DNA from: Urechis unicinctus
Lineage: Eukaryota > Annelida > Polychaeta > Xenopneusta > Urechidae
Assembly (NCBI GenBank): GCA_034190875.2
Contig: CM067356.1
Location: 54,087,602 to 54,151,601, forward strand
Reading direction: 5' to 3'
DNA length: 64,000 bases
In this document: piece by piece, positions 48,842-62,132 of the stretch
Layout of the letters: the number at the start of each line of letters is the position of its first letter
Position numbering within the stretch: position 1 is the first letter of the stretch
Notes under the pieces: model-generated
What the model was told of the DNA's origin: nothing
Databases searched by the model: none
Seen by the model: the letters and a program-made list of their open reading frames with translations, nothing else
Translations under genes and position numbers: made by a program

Positions 48842-51800
48842 AAATACTGTCATGAAATAAACATCCATATGTCTTCCACACTATATAATAATTGCACATC
48901 AACATCCCATCTACCTGGTTAATAAACGCTAAGTACCACGTATACATCCGATTCACCTGGTTAATGGACGCATCGTATGACGTTAGCATCCCATCGACAA
49001 TAGCCAAGCAGGTCTTAAACTGTGTTCTAGCCGGGTATATATGTGTATCCTCCCCTGAAAAAAAAGAGGAGATGTTAGGTAAATGGCAATGCAAGCGCTA
49101 CTGTTCTTAGTTATAACCGGTTTACCCTGAAAAAAGGTAACTAACCCTGAACAGCTGAATGATTCGTTTCCCAACACTGCATTGGCACATATGCAAAATA
49201 GAGGAACGCCAAGTTGCCAGTAATTTGTCATTGTGTAAATACCTTTCGATTGCTCTCTGTACCTGTAGATGACTGATGGTGTCATAGGTGTAGTAATCTT
49301 TAGCAGGGGACACTCGTAAAATCCTAAGCTAGGCCCTATTTACGACGTCAGATGAATTATCTGCGTATACTTGACTTAAATTAACCCACATCGATTACCC
49401 CCATAATCACTACATCTGTTTGGGTAAGAGTGACACTGATAGCCTTTTTTGCGTTCCCTCATGGTAGGTGGTAAACCATTTTGACCTCAATCGATGGTCT
49501 TCGGGGCAGTCTAGTTCCCTTCTCTTATTAAGCACCATCATGCAGCGTCTCACGCTTTGCGGTCCTTCGTTGACTTATACAGTCGTGCTATTTAAAATTG
49601 TTACCACCATGCCGTACAGCAAGAGGCACCTACTGTTACTTAAATAGTGTTACGAAAATACAATTTTTTCATGAGCTTAACCACCTAAAGCTTAGTATGT
49701 AATGACCTTCTGGTATTGGCCTTATTTGCATAAGGTCTTTATACTTCATTGGCTTTTAAACCATACCGATAGTATAATGCTACGTCTTTATCTCATAATC
49801 GAGTATAGATTCACCCTGACATAATCCATGTTTTATTCAATTCAGACTCAAGCGCGCAGCTGTCAAGAACTTGACACATTGCACGAGATCGCAAAGGCAT
49901 AAACCCCATTACAAACGCAACGTGAACGTGACTAAAATATGAGCAAGAATGCAGCACCAAACCGCCATTCTTTTAGCTTTTGTTCATCTAATTCAAGTGT
50001 ATCTTCTATAAGATAAGGTCTTTCCCTCTTGTTTGCCAAGATAGCGGTGCTGTCCAACGAAATGTTCCGATTGTGCTTGCAAAACTGTCTATATTATTTG
50101 GGCAAAACCAGGATAAAAGCCGGTTTCTTACCGAGATTTTAACAAGGTAAGATTCAGGGTTCTATGGCAGAATAATTGTGTGATATCTTCCACAAATATG
50201 CATGAAGACAGCCCCATATATTCTACACATAATGCACGAATCAAGGATAGATATTGTAACTGTCTGCAATAACGATGTAGCATTTTATTACAATAAAGCA
50301 TCCATTATAACTCAGCTCCATGTATAAGATTTACTCATCAAATCTACCAGACATTAACAAGTTCGGTATATGCAATCATTGTGTAGGAATAAAACATTCT
50401 TTAGCTTTTGGCTAAGCGCATGCGGTTTTTAAATAAAATCTTTGATGTAGATAAACGGACCTACTACTGATCGCAAAGTTGCCGAGCAATTGCTGTCTTG
50501 ATGAAAACAACCAAGCTCCTTCCGGAAGAGGTCGACTTTGTATTGGGTCTTAATAGCAAACTGAGTGTTTGCAGTGCATGTTACTGTTGAGTAAACACGT
50601 AGTGGCACCAGTTATTACAATCGTGTAGCGATTATAACGATATGTTTTGAACTTAAGCACCATGCAGTACTGTCTGTTTCTGTTACCAGCAATGTGAAAT
50701 GTGGGCGTGTTTTCTACGTGTACCCCAATATTTATAACAATTATATGCAAGGCAATGACCGATTAACTGTTACAAGGCATTCAAGGCTCTCTTCACTGCT
50801 TGTCGGCATCCCATCTAGCTCGAAACTACACACGGTGTATCATAATGCCACACAGTCCGAATATGGCAACAAAATCCAATATCTCACAATATCCGCCTTA
50901 TATTCATCTAACATTACCTATATAAGTAGTACAATACATGTGTACACTGTCCAGATGGCCGGCGGTAGTAGAATCCAGGAACAGCAGTACACTGGTAGCA
51001 ACAGTCGAGAATGTGTCACATTCCTCTTACGGCTATCATCTGATTGCATCATCCGAAATTTAATTACATCATTTTGAAGTCTTGCAGTGCAACACTGACC
51101 TAGCAAAAAGATCCGGCTTTGAGCATTATGATTGCTCTCTGGACATTTGCAGTACACAAGAAAGATATAATGCGCAATCTAATGGCTGGCCCGAAGCTCA
51201 TTGTTTGGACTGACATGGATAACATTCATGGTCAGTGCGTACTTACACACAACAACCAATTGTTCTTTCTGTACTAGCCCTCAAACAGATTGAATGTATC
51301 CTTTAGCAACAATAGAACAAGGCCCGTTCCGTTACTTTTCAGGGTTATATTATCAATTTGATATTAAGGTTAGATTCAAAGTTATACGGCTTATAATAGT
51401 GCGTTTTCCACAGACAGTGGTCATCCAGGCAGCCGCACATATAAAGCGCGCACGTATAAAGATAATAATAATGCTGGGTGTGGTGTATGGAGTTCCGTCT
51501 AAGTTATGTCATATTCGGAATAAACATTCCATATGTAAAATCACATCACGGGCTTCACCATAGTGCATAGTACACACTTGTTATGAATAAGACTGCTTAT
51601 TGTTATAATTAAGAAGCTGTGTCCATAAATTTGTATTCTTAGCGTAGATTATATGCACTACCTGCTTTGTGATATCAGATGTTGCTCTTTTTGATTCAAC
51701 TTGTACAAATTACGTTCTGCCAATACTGAAAACTATATCTTACGATAGCAATCAGTGCAAGCAATCGTATTGCAAGTTCGTATTGCATTGCTTAAAAAGC

Positions 51801-54747
51801 GGCATTTTGACGAGGCCTCCGTTCAAAGATAAATACGCTAACACGGAATGATTTCCCTTCAAAATAAAATTTACCAAATTGTGTCCATATTATCTGAGAG
51901 AATGTTTGTTCTGGTTTTTGCGGTTGATATATATTTACTCAATGGATGTTTGCCAGGGGAATATTAAACACTGCGTTAACTGATGTAATCACGCAGAAAA
52001 ACCTATTGGAGAACGTGTCACATTGCCCGATATTGATTCCACCTTAAATGCCACACCAATCGCATTGTTATTATATTGGACCATTCAATATGAATTTATC
52101 GATTGTTATAACAATGGTTCTACGGGGGTTTGTCCTTGTATTCCTCCTAGATAGCCTATTACGGATATCGACTGATAGTATCATTCGAAATTTTATTGTC
52201 TAAATTAATCATTTTAGAGCCTCGCAGCGAAACACTGACCTAGCATAAACACCTGGTTTAGTGCATTGTGATTGCTCTCTGGTCATTTTCAGGACATAAA
52301 AAAGATATAATCTGCAATCTAATGGCTGGCCCGTAGCTCATGGTTGGGACAGTCATGGATAACAATCATTGTCATTGTGTATTTACACACAATCAATTCC
52401 CCTCCGTGATAGTTTTATGAAAGATTGATTGTATCCTTAAGAAAAAAAGAATAAGGGTCGTGTCGCTACTTATCAATGTAATTTTGATGATACGGTACGA
52501 TTCGTGGCTCTATGGCCTAATCCTAGTGAGATATCCATAGACAGCAGTCACTCCGGGGGCCCCATGTATTCTGCTCGTGATCCACGTATACAGGATAGTG
52601 CTAGCTTAGGTGTCGAGACTGCTATCTAACTTATGTCTTTTTCGAAATGTATAAAATATACATTTTATATGCAAAACTCAGCAATGTTACAACATATTAT
52701 GTTGTACACGATTGTAATGCATAACAAGGTGTTTAGAAATACATCACACGAATGGCGCCAAATATGCATCCACAAAGGCAAGCTTTAGTATAAGCTCTTG
52801 TCTTTGGTGACTGATCGGGCTTTTGACAACATTGGCCAATATTGATCTGTGAGGTGAAGCTTCAAGGTTTAACGTGTAACGTGAAGTACCATAAACTTAG
52901 ACTTTTGTATTTGATGGTTTATATTTATCTGCAGGAAATCATACATAGAATACGATTTGTGGTACAGTGGACACCTCCTGTATCTACTTCTTGCAATCAA
53001 TGAACGGACGCAGATTCTACGCATATAGCATTCAACACCTGCACGCATACACAGGATTAAACATTAAATCTTGCAACAGTGCATGAAATTGTCAATGAAA
53101 GAGGAAACATTTGATAAGCAATTATCATTTACTGGATACTAGGCAGTGATAAACTCGTCCGCCTCAGACCCACTGTCCTCATTCGTCCTGAATTGTTATA
53201 TGGCTTAGTTTTGCCGACTATGTACATTAGGCTCCTAATTATTATGATGAGGATGCTGTGTCCATACATTTGTGTTCTTAGCGCAGGGGAAATGTGTTTC
53301 CTTCCCCATGGTCGAATATAATTTGCTCAAAAATTAAGCTGAGCCAATGCTGGAAATACCATCTTACGGATAGCAAATAGTGCCAGCATATCTATTGAAG
53401 TTCGTATTCCTTGGTTAAATAAGGGCTTAAGACGAGGCCGTCGTTTTAAAGATTATTACGCTATCACGGAATAGTCAACAAAGAAAATGCGTCATTCTAT
53501 CAGTAAAATATAACTTACCAAATTATTTCCTTGGCTGATAGAAGGGAAATTCCAATGTTAGTTATGCTTGACGTAGTTGATGTGGTATACTTTCATCTCC
53601 GAATGTTCGCCCGGAAGAATATCAAACGCTGCACTGACTTAAAACTGTTTATTTGTCAGATAGCATTGCAATCTCCACACATAGTTGTCTCATCAATACG
53701 AGCTTTCTCCACTTAAGTTGACAGCACGTGATCTGCCATAGCAGTGACAAAACGAGTACAATAGGTAGACGAATCTGACAGATTCTGTATTGCAGCCTGC
53801 TTTGTGTCGAATAAAAATAAGTAGACTGCATTTATAAGGCCTTTATAACACTAGTAGTATTGGCTTTGCAGTTACCCATAGCAAATATCTTCAAGTTAAA
53901 ACAATCCAGTCTTGTTCTCAAATGTTCTCACAATTCATAAACAGAAACACCAAGCAGGCTTATATCAGTTTATATTTAAATGATTCCAAGTGTGTTGATT
54001 CGGGCATAGAACAATCAACCGCTCAAGACTGCTTTCTTTCATTGGAATATCAGTCATAAAATAATGTACTACAAAGACTTGATGGTTCGTGAAGCATGAT
54101 GGACCCAAGCAGGCATCAGGGATATTTTAGCTCACAATAGAACCCATTGTTAGAATTGTGTGGGGATATTGTTCGATGCGAGCTTTTGGCGGCTATGCCT
54201 TATCTATCGTATCAAAATGTTAATCTGAATAACATGATAACCAATTACTACGTCCATTATAAATAGACGACACCAAACGTATAATTGTCATCATTGTAGC
54301 AGTATAATTTCGCTGAAATCTTGTGAATGCATAACGTTATATATGTGCGTTTATTATACCGTTGCAATTATAAAACAACGGTAACGTCAGACGGGTAATG
54401 GCGATGATAAGTACCACTGTTCTGTTGCAATTGAATCGTGGGCACATATTACACACGAATGATACGTGACTATAAACCTGTAGCATGGGGCCTTACTGTT
54501 CCATTGTCTTATTCCGGAATAGTTAAACGAACATTAGCATGGAATTGATGTAACGAATCAATATGACCTCGATATGACCTCACACAATGCGCACCTCCAT
54601 CCTACTACCCTATCATAAGAGCTGACGGGCTGCGGTGCTACTTAAATATCGACGCATTCGCTTACTAGGATTGGTGTGATAAATGAACCCTTAATTGAAT
54701 CGGACATTTGAACAGCACGCATTGATGGTTCGGTTTGTGGCATATCG

Positions 54748-54950
54748 TGACCAAATAATGCAGAATCTGCGAATGAGAAGTGTTCCCTATTTTACCTAAT
54801 ATAATTATTGTGCTTAATTCCTGGTGATGTGACATTGTGCTAATAATGCCCTCAGAAACAGCACGCACTCTCACGTGACTAAAGAATGCAGAATCTGCGA
54901 ATGATAAGTATTCCCTGTATTACCTTATATAGTTATTGTATTCTTATTCA
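54748..54950 (+). repeat. 128-bp tandem pair
   Basis: The strings aatgcagaatctgcgaatga-aagt-ttccct-tatt-acct-ata at 54,758 and 54,886 lie about 128 bases apart. The core gcagaatctgc is itself an inverted repeat. Confidence 0.6.
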
Positions 54951-57891
54951 AACTGGGACATTAATACAAAATAGGCAAGAGATCAGCCTGACACACCGGT
55001 TTATAAATCATCATGCCTCATCCACGCTGTTATCAATATGCACAGTTTATTATCAACTAGAATAGCGACGTTGTTTGTTTTGAGCAAGATCATATCTGAA
55101 TAATTCCATCGATTCAGATAGCACGGTCCAATGCGGGTGTCACATGCAGCTGTATGCAAATCCAACACCGCTCACTGATGTTGAAGTGTTCTGTAGGCGA
55201 ACAGCAAACGTTTCTCACTCGGCATTTGGCGCATCAGCATGGATATCATGACGCATGCTTTAGAATCGATCACAATGGTGTCTTCGTTTTTTTGCTATTA
55301 TCATGACCTTGGGATAATTGCAGTGAATCAGCTATCACGGCTCGCTAACCCGTTACAATGCCGCGTTGACATGCAACTTCGTGCAAAATATCCACCACTC
55401 ATTGATTCTGTAGCGCATGCCTCACTTATTATACGAATCAGTGTATCTTAAATCATATTAGCTGACAAACCGAAACATTGACATATCAAATATTTGAGTA
55501 TGGTGAACGGGAATAGATATTTCATCTGCGATGCTATAATCATGACAAACGGGGTGGGTGATTTCGCTTTGTTTCAACTGCAATGCCTGTATTTGACCAA
55601 TTACCTCTCTTTAAGCATCAGATCATTGAGCTATGAAGACATTTGATGTGAATAGAGATGCGAAATATCGGACACACTGGTGGTATTTCAGAGATCAGGC
55701 GTTGCAATGTGAAATGTCAAATGATGGTTGATGGCATGAGAAGATTCGGCATTATTTCCGGCTTTTGGGTATTGATGAAGTTGTCTAATTATCCATCTGC
55801 ATTTCAAAGGTAAATGATAGTTTCTCGCATTATGATAAAGTCGCCTTGTCCTTTTTAATCTGTCTTCGTGATCGCACATTAAATGTTGTTTCACTTCATT
55901 CAAGGAAGCGTTTTGTATGGTAACTAATGCATTGTACTTGAATAAATCATTTACACGAATATATATGCATTATTTATGTCGATATAATCAATACCGCTTT
56001 CGTTTTGCTTTGGGCTATATTGCGGAGTCTTCTACTGACCATAGGCGCATTCGATAGTAGTTTCATTGCTTTATGTCACAATGCGCAACTACAGCAATGA
56101 TTGAATATGACGGTGGGGTGCATGATGTGGAGCACATATTATCGTACAAACTACCATACAACTGCCTGATATCAAGTTTACTCCGCTGTAAGTGATGCAC
56201 ATCATTTGCGAATTGATAACTATTCATACACTTTTTAATAACAATTAGCATGTGGCCAAGTTATTCTTCGCCTCACTGGGCAAGTCCATCTCATCGTTTG
56301 ATAGTTAGTATGACGTGGCCTAATGTGACACAATCACTATCACAGACACCCGGATATAATTGCAGGATTTATATTTTCTGATGGTACAGCATTAAGTAAT
56401 GCATTAAGACAGTGCCTCTACCTATATGGCTTGATGATCTGACTGACATGATCTACTGATAACTGCTATTTTGCTGTATGTAGAACTTGTACGGAATGGC
56501 TTCGTATTGAAATATATTTGCATTTCAAATGAATGAACATCCTATCTATCATGTACCGCTACCTGAATGAAGCCGTGTTATAATTTTTTTAATTATTGGA
56601 CTTTTAGGTAATAAAAGAAATTATATACGTAGATTCCAGCTATGAACGATTACCTATCTATGATATGACATTTTATGTGAACAACGGTAATATAATACAT
56701 GAAATCCACCAACAACAACTTATTCGGCCGGGTTTGCCCTAGACAAAGCTATCATTAACAATCCAATTTATTGGGTCTAGCCTGCTGATTCAGCATGCGC
56801 CTATTGCAATTTTCAATCTATTTCAGTTTAACGATGTCTCATCATCGAACGGGAAAATTGTTTGCCAGTAATTGTGTGGGTCTGGTTATTTGCTGCGTTC
56901 AGCTGTTATTGTTGTTTGATATTCTTCATAATCGATAAGTCTATGATTCAATATTGCAGATTATTGCAATGCATGGCGTGCTTTGGATGGACTATTCTGA
57001 CTGGCAAGAACGATCTGCTTGATCAACTTCATCCTGCTAACGTAACTCAGCTGACCAATCCCTGCCGGTTGTCCCTTCTTTCTCCTATGTTTTTGCACAG
57101 CTCGTTTTAAAAACAGTTAAATTGTGATCTTGTTGCACCAGTTTTTAGTTTCAATGCCTATATTATGATTAGAATTACTGTGACAAAAACTGCATGTTTG
57201 TGATGGATGAGTGATGGATAACTCCTTACTCTATCAATACCGAACCACCGTCTTTATGCACGTAACTTAATTCATGGAAGTTTGTTACAGCCTAAATTGA
57301 ATTGTATGACTGCTTTATGCTAACTAACCCCCCTCCCACCTGATATAGGAGGAATATAATTTTTCGGCGTCATGTTATTGGCAATCTAAGGGGGCACTGG
57401 GGCTTATCGATGGGGATAAACACATCAACGAAAAGTCCGAGAGGTTCAGTGGGAACTTTGGGTGCTGTTTTGTATATCTTAGAAGACACTTTTAGACAAT
57501 GCTAGGCTTCGTGTATGTTACTGTACATAATAAGACACGGAAAGAAATTATTCGTTAATTTATGTTTCATACTTCAATCAATTATGAACCATCAAATGGA
57601 TGGTTAACAATGCGAACAAATAAGTCAATTATTGCAAGGCTGGACAAATAGTGTGGAGTTGAATACACGAATAATTTGGGTGCTTTGAATATCCGAGTAC
57701 AGCTTTGTTAATATGACTTTGTGCGCATATTCAAGTATCACAATTGTGCGCTGTCGGTGGGGTTTATTGGCAAAAGGGCTGTAAATATATTTTACTCTCT
57801 ACTGTCTACGGCTACTCTATTCAGGTGGTTCGTTGTCTGCCAAATAAGTTGATTGTAAGCTACATAAACACTCAAATATAGTCTCTTAGCA

Positions 57892-58215
57892 ATGTTTTCT
57901 CTTACAAACTCACCGACTAGCATCCTTGGAATCGAGGCATTTATGATGACTTCACTGTGGGGACTATACAGCGTATCTCGCATGGTGACTCCATTAAACA
58001 TTATATCAGGGGGTGCAGTTGCCCTCTTGCGTTTATCAGAAGGTCACTGGGAGGACGAATTAGATCTTTTCACAGAAATGACAATATTGCACGCACTTGT
58101 AGCTGTATACAGTAGAACAACAGAGCCCGCCTATTTGACTACATCGAGCTTTGAAAATGACTTGCTTGGTTCTTCCTATTTATCAGCTGGAATTATTGCC
58201 AACACATATCTCTAA
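57892..58215 (+). other. Open frame intact only in duplication copy B
   Basis: 107 codons of fairly protein-like composition (TSILGIEAFMMTSLWGLYSV ... EDELDLFTEMTILHALVAVY). The matching sequence of copy A (about 34,435-34,740) does not keep the frame. No domain was recognised. It may be a relic exon retained in one copy, or chance. Confidence 0.2.
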
Positions 58216-59219
58216 CTATAACGCTGTCAAAAAAAAAATAATATCAATAAAACCACGTCAGTCTTTCATGATGACATGGCAGTGATTTATTACCTTGGTT
58301 AACGAAAGAAGTAAGGGCTGTTTACTGATGATGCAGACAGAGCAACGCGTGTGTGCACATAAATCACTTCAACCCCGAGTTTTACTCACAGTACATCAGG
58401 CCTAAATCGACGTTCTTATTCGAGTGAAACGTGCAAGAGATGATGTTCACTGTCGCATGAAAGATGTAGACATGACATATTTATGTAGTGTGCGTTACAA
58501 AAACAACTAGATGTCTTTTGAAAAAGCTTAGTTATCCCCTCAATCGGCCATACAGCCATAAGTTGCATCCATCCCAACAGAGCCATCAGCCAAAATACCC
58601 GACAGCCAAACGATAAGTTAAGAATTACACTTGCGAGGACATAACAAACCAATGGCTTTATTATAACTGATAGTCAGCTGACAGAACCGTTCCTGAATCA
58701 CCCTGCAAGGAAAATAAGGTTTTCATGCTATCAGCTTGAGGTCAACTCATACGATACATTAACTATATGCTCATTGAAGAAAACATACGCTCCAGGTTGC
58801 ATAGGTAATGAACCATTGCACCAATGACTTTCATTTCAACCTATTGAAAAGTGACGTACCGTTCTTGCATCTCCCTGGCCGGATAGAATTGTTTTCGTGC
58901 CAGCAGCTTTAGATCAATTCGAATGGGCAAAGAGCACATAAGGCAGACCATTTGATAATGGTCGATATTCCATAGACGTACACCCATGAGTGAGTCCTTT
59001 CCGTCCTGCTACTATCATCTGATAGAGCTGATAAATTAATCATATCACGGACATTCAAACCAGTGAACAACACCATTGTCACCTAGCATAGATTAACAGT
59101 TGATTGTTCTCCCTAATATTTTATGCAGATAGCCATCAGACGGTTACCAGAGGGTTGCACATGGGATGCCTGATTAGGTAGGTAGAAAAGATGAGCGCGT
59201 GATTGATTAGTCACGGTAT

Positions 59220-60370
59220 ATATTATCGTACCTTTATAGTGCAAATGAATCTTTGAGGTGTTCGGGTATGTGCAACATGCCATTAAAACGAAGTTTCTGT
59301 TGGTGTCATAACATACCCAGTACGATCTTTTCTGGTTGTAATATATGATTAGATTACTTGTCAATTTTGTACGTGTGAAAACACAATGAGCGAAACATAG
59401 TTTCAACGCTTAAAAGAATGTTCCTGTACGTTCTTTTATAAGTTAAAGGTTAAATCATTACCAGTTATCTATACCCTTCCATCGTCCTCCGTGATATTTA
59501 TTCTTTCGTCCCTGGTATCAATCCGCTGAAGCCGCAATTACTACCCACAGTCTGCACAATCTTATATCACCCAGGTTAATAGTAACGCCACTTCATCGTT
59601 TCGGAATAAAGGTGATGTTTTATCAATGAAATATAAGATTATGCCGTGAGCGATCATTACATACACACTCTATAAGATATACTAGAAGGCTATAATTGGG
59701 TAACTTGAAATGGGGTGACAAACCATAGTTAATGTTATTTAAAATATGGCCTGTCTATGCAATCAAAACACACAACCACTTGGCTTTTACCGAACACATT
59801 CCCTGGCTCATTGAAAAGCACGTTAGCCTTCTTTTGCGTTGTTGCATTTTAAGAATACAAAACAACCGTCGCTTTATCATTTGCACCAGAGGGTTGCATA
59901 TGGGACTCTAGTCGATACCAATCAGGTAGGTACAAGACACGAGCACGTGATTGTTGGGTACACAGCACGGTATAGTTTATTGCATCTACAATGGTGTAAA
60001 TAAATCTATGAGGTGTTCGGGTATGTGCAGAATGCCATAATTATGCGATTTCTATTGATGTAATGAAGAAGTTTCAACATGCAGTCCCCACGACGATGGT
60101 TTCTGGTTATAAGATATAAGTACTTGTCATTTATGCACGGTTGCAAAGCTTATGAGCGATACATAATCTCAATTCTTGAAAGCTAGTTTCGATGTAAGAG
60201 TTTGTAAGTTCAAATTGTTCTGGTTTTTATAACGCCAGTTATCTAAAAGTGAAATTTATTGAATTACGTTTTCCTTGAAGTATACTCTTCAGTCCCGGAT
60301 GTCGATCCGCTGAAGCCGCGATTTATACCCATGATTTGCACAATCTTAAATCACCCAGCTTAATGATAAC
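59220..60370 (+). repeat. Older internal tandem duplication in copy B
   Basis: The strings aaatgaatctttgaggtgttcgggtatgtgc (59,244) and aaataaatctatgaggtgttcgggtatgtgc (about 59,997), and tccgctgaagccgc at 59,522 and 60,307, show a tandem arrangement of about 0.75-0.8 kb. A related arrangement exists in copy A near 35.85-36.66 kb. Confidence 0.7.
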
Positions 60371-62132
60371 ACCACTTAGGGGTTGACAAACCATGATACT
60401 GTCACGTTAACAAGCGAAAACCAACGCCCACTCTTTTACTTGACCAAGGCCCCTCGTCAATGACCGTCTACTGAAATCGGCATTTTTTCATTTGAACAAT
60501 TCAAACACCATTACTAGAACCAAAACACTTTATTACTCGCGCAAAGATAGCAAAAAGCGTGTTACATGTTCATTTGTGACATTGTGGACTGATTAACGTC
60601 CTCAGATAATACTGGGAAAATCAGTCAACGCCCCCACAGACGAGTTAGTGTCGTCTCCTCTCAAATGCACTGATGTTTCCCAGCCATTTGCTGGACTCAT
60701 TACCAACACAACCTTCCCACGTCACCGCCTTGACGATATGCTCTTCCAAAGCAGTAAAGCCAAGCCAGATGTTTCGGATTTATTGACGTGGACATAACAA
60801 GAAGTGATTTATTGCTTAGGTAAGGGATGGGTCCTGATGATACAGACAGAGCGTCGCGTCTATGAAGATCAATCATTTACTTCTTGAGTTAATGTGACAG
60901 TAAATCAGGCTACGCAAGACTTTATTGCTCCATATAGTAGTATAAGACAATGTATGAAATGACACGTAAGAACTTGACCAAAGGGGGTAACTTTATTGCC
61001 ATATTGCAAAACACAAATTGATCATTGCGGTTCAATAATCACTCATTAAAATGCCATTTTAATACCAGATGATAATACATTCTAGTGAGGCTTTTAGTAT
61101 TGTAATGTGAATTATCTGTACAATATGTCATTGTGAAGCACTGGACAGCTTATCGTCGACTGTGGTTAAGTATAGCTTTAAACCCTGAAGGCAGAACGCA
61201 TGTAGCTGATTAGAGCAACCAGATATCAAGCATATTCAGAAGTGCCTATTAGTCACCACTTCACCTGAATGATACCATAACGGCAACATAAGTGAGGGAA
61301 ACAAGATTCATGAGAACAATCATACAGATAGGTCACGGCTGAACAGACACATTGTTCTGAGCTTAACTCACGGAATAGCCATTTGCTCTATCTTCCTATA
61401 ATTTGCGCTGGATTGGGCGCTGACAAGCATACTACATCCTTTTCCGTGTATTTCCAAGGCGTCTATGTAAAAACAAACCCAACGATGTTTTTTTCGGTGA
61501 TGCTCAATGGCTGTTACTTGGAGGCTTTCAAATTGGTATGGAACGCCATGGTACTTTTAGAGATCTGGACTAATTAATTGTTTATGACCCTTCCATAGCT
61601 TAACTCACATGACGCACACATGTCTCACATGGATTTCAAATTGTATGGGCATATTTTCACCATTGTTCATTTATGGAATAAGCACAATGCTAACAGTTAT
61701 GAACGGGGTATTGATAAATGTATGACTGTATAAAGTTGTGCTCTTCATACTTCCGTCGAACATGGGCTACACGCGGCTACATATGTGGTCTTCTGCTCTC
61801 AGTGCGTATGTTACCAAATTTCGCAATCAAATCAAGCAAAGTTTAGAAAAGGTAAGAAGTGCCACTACCCAAAGTGTTTATTATGAATACAGGATTGCCA
61901 AGCAGGCAAACTAAACACACACGCTGTTAGTATTCGTGTGCATACAACCAATAGTATGAAGGGCTCTTAGATGTGTAAGTCGCTCCAGTTTTGCCTCGAG
62001 CTGCACTTAACTTGCACATTCTGATTGAATAAGGAGCTTTGCAATCATACCAAGGTCATAAAATACTGCGCCCAAAACACGAGGTTATTCTAAGGTATAC
62101 TCTTCCTATTAATCACAAACCCCGCTCGTACT

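Larger units (their letters stand above)
48842..62132 (+). repeat. Segmental duplication, copy B (13.3 kb, non-coding)
   Basis: Direct duplicate of 29,713-40,758, with start-to-start distance of about 19.1 kb. It differs by large copy-specific pieces: about 2.5 kb at 52.4-54.95 kb and about 1.2 kb at 55.07-56.25 kb have no counterpart in copy A, while copy A's 38.36-40.33 kb is missing here. Within the 52.4-54.95 kb piece, 53.2-53.5 kb is a diverged relative of 51.6-51.85 kb, so it stems partly from older tandem duplication rather than a new insertion. Confidence 0.95.

Noticed and set aside
61383-61577. A short open frame partly kept in both duplication copies (compare 38.06-38.25 kb)
   Set aside because: The frame is length-preserved, but most differences between the copies change the amino acid and copy A has a stop at its start, so there is no sign of protein-level constraint.
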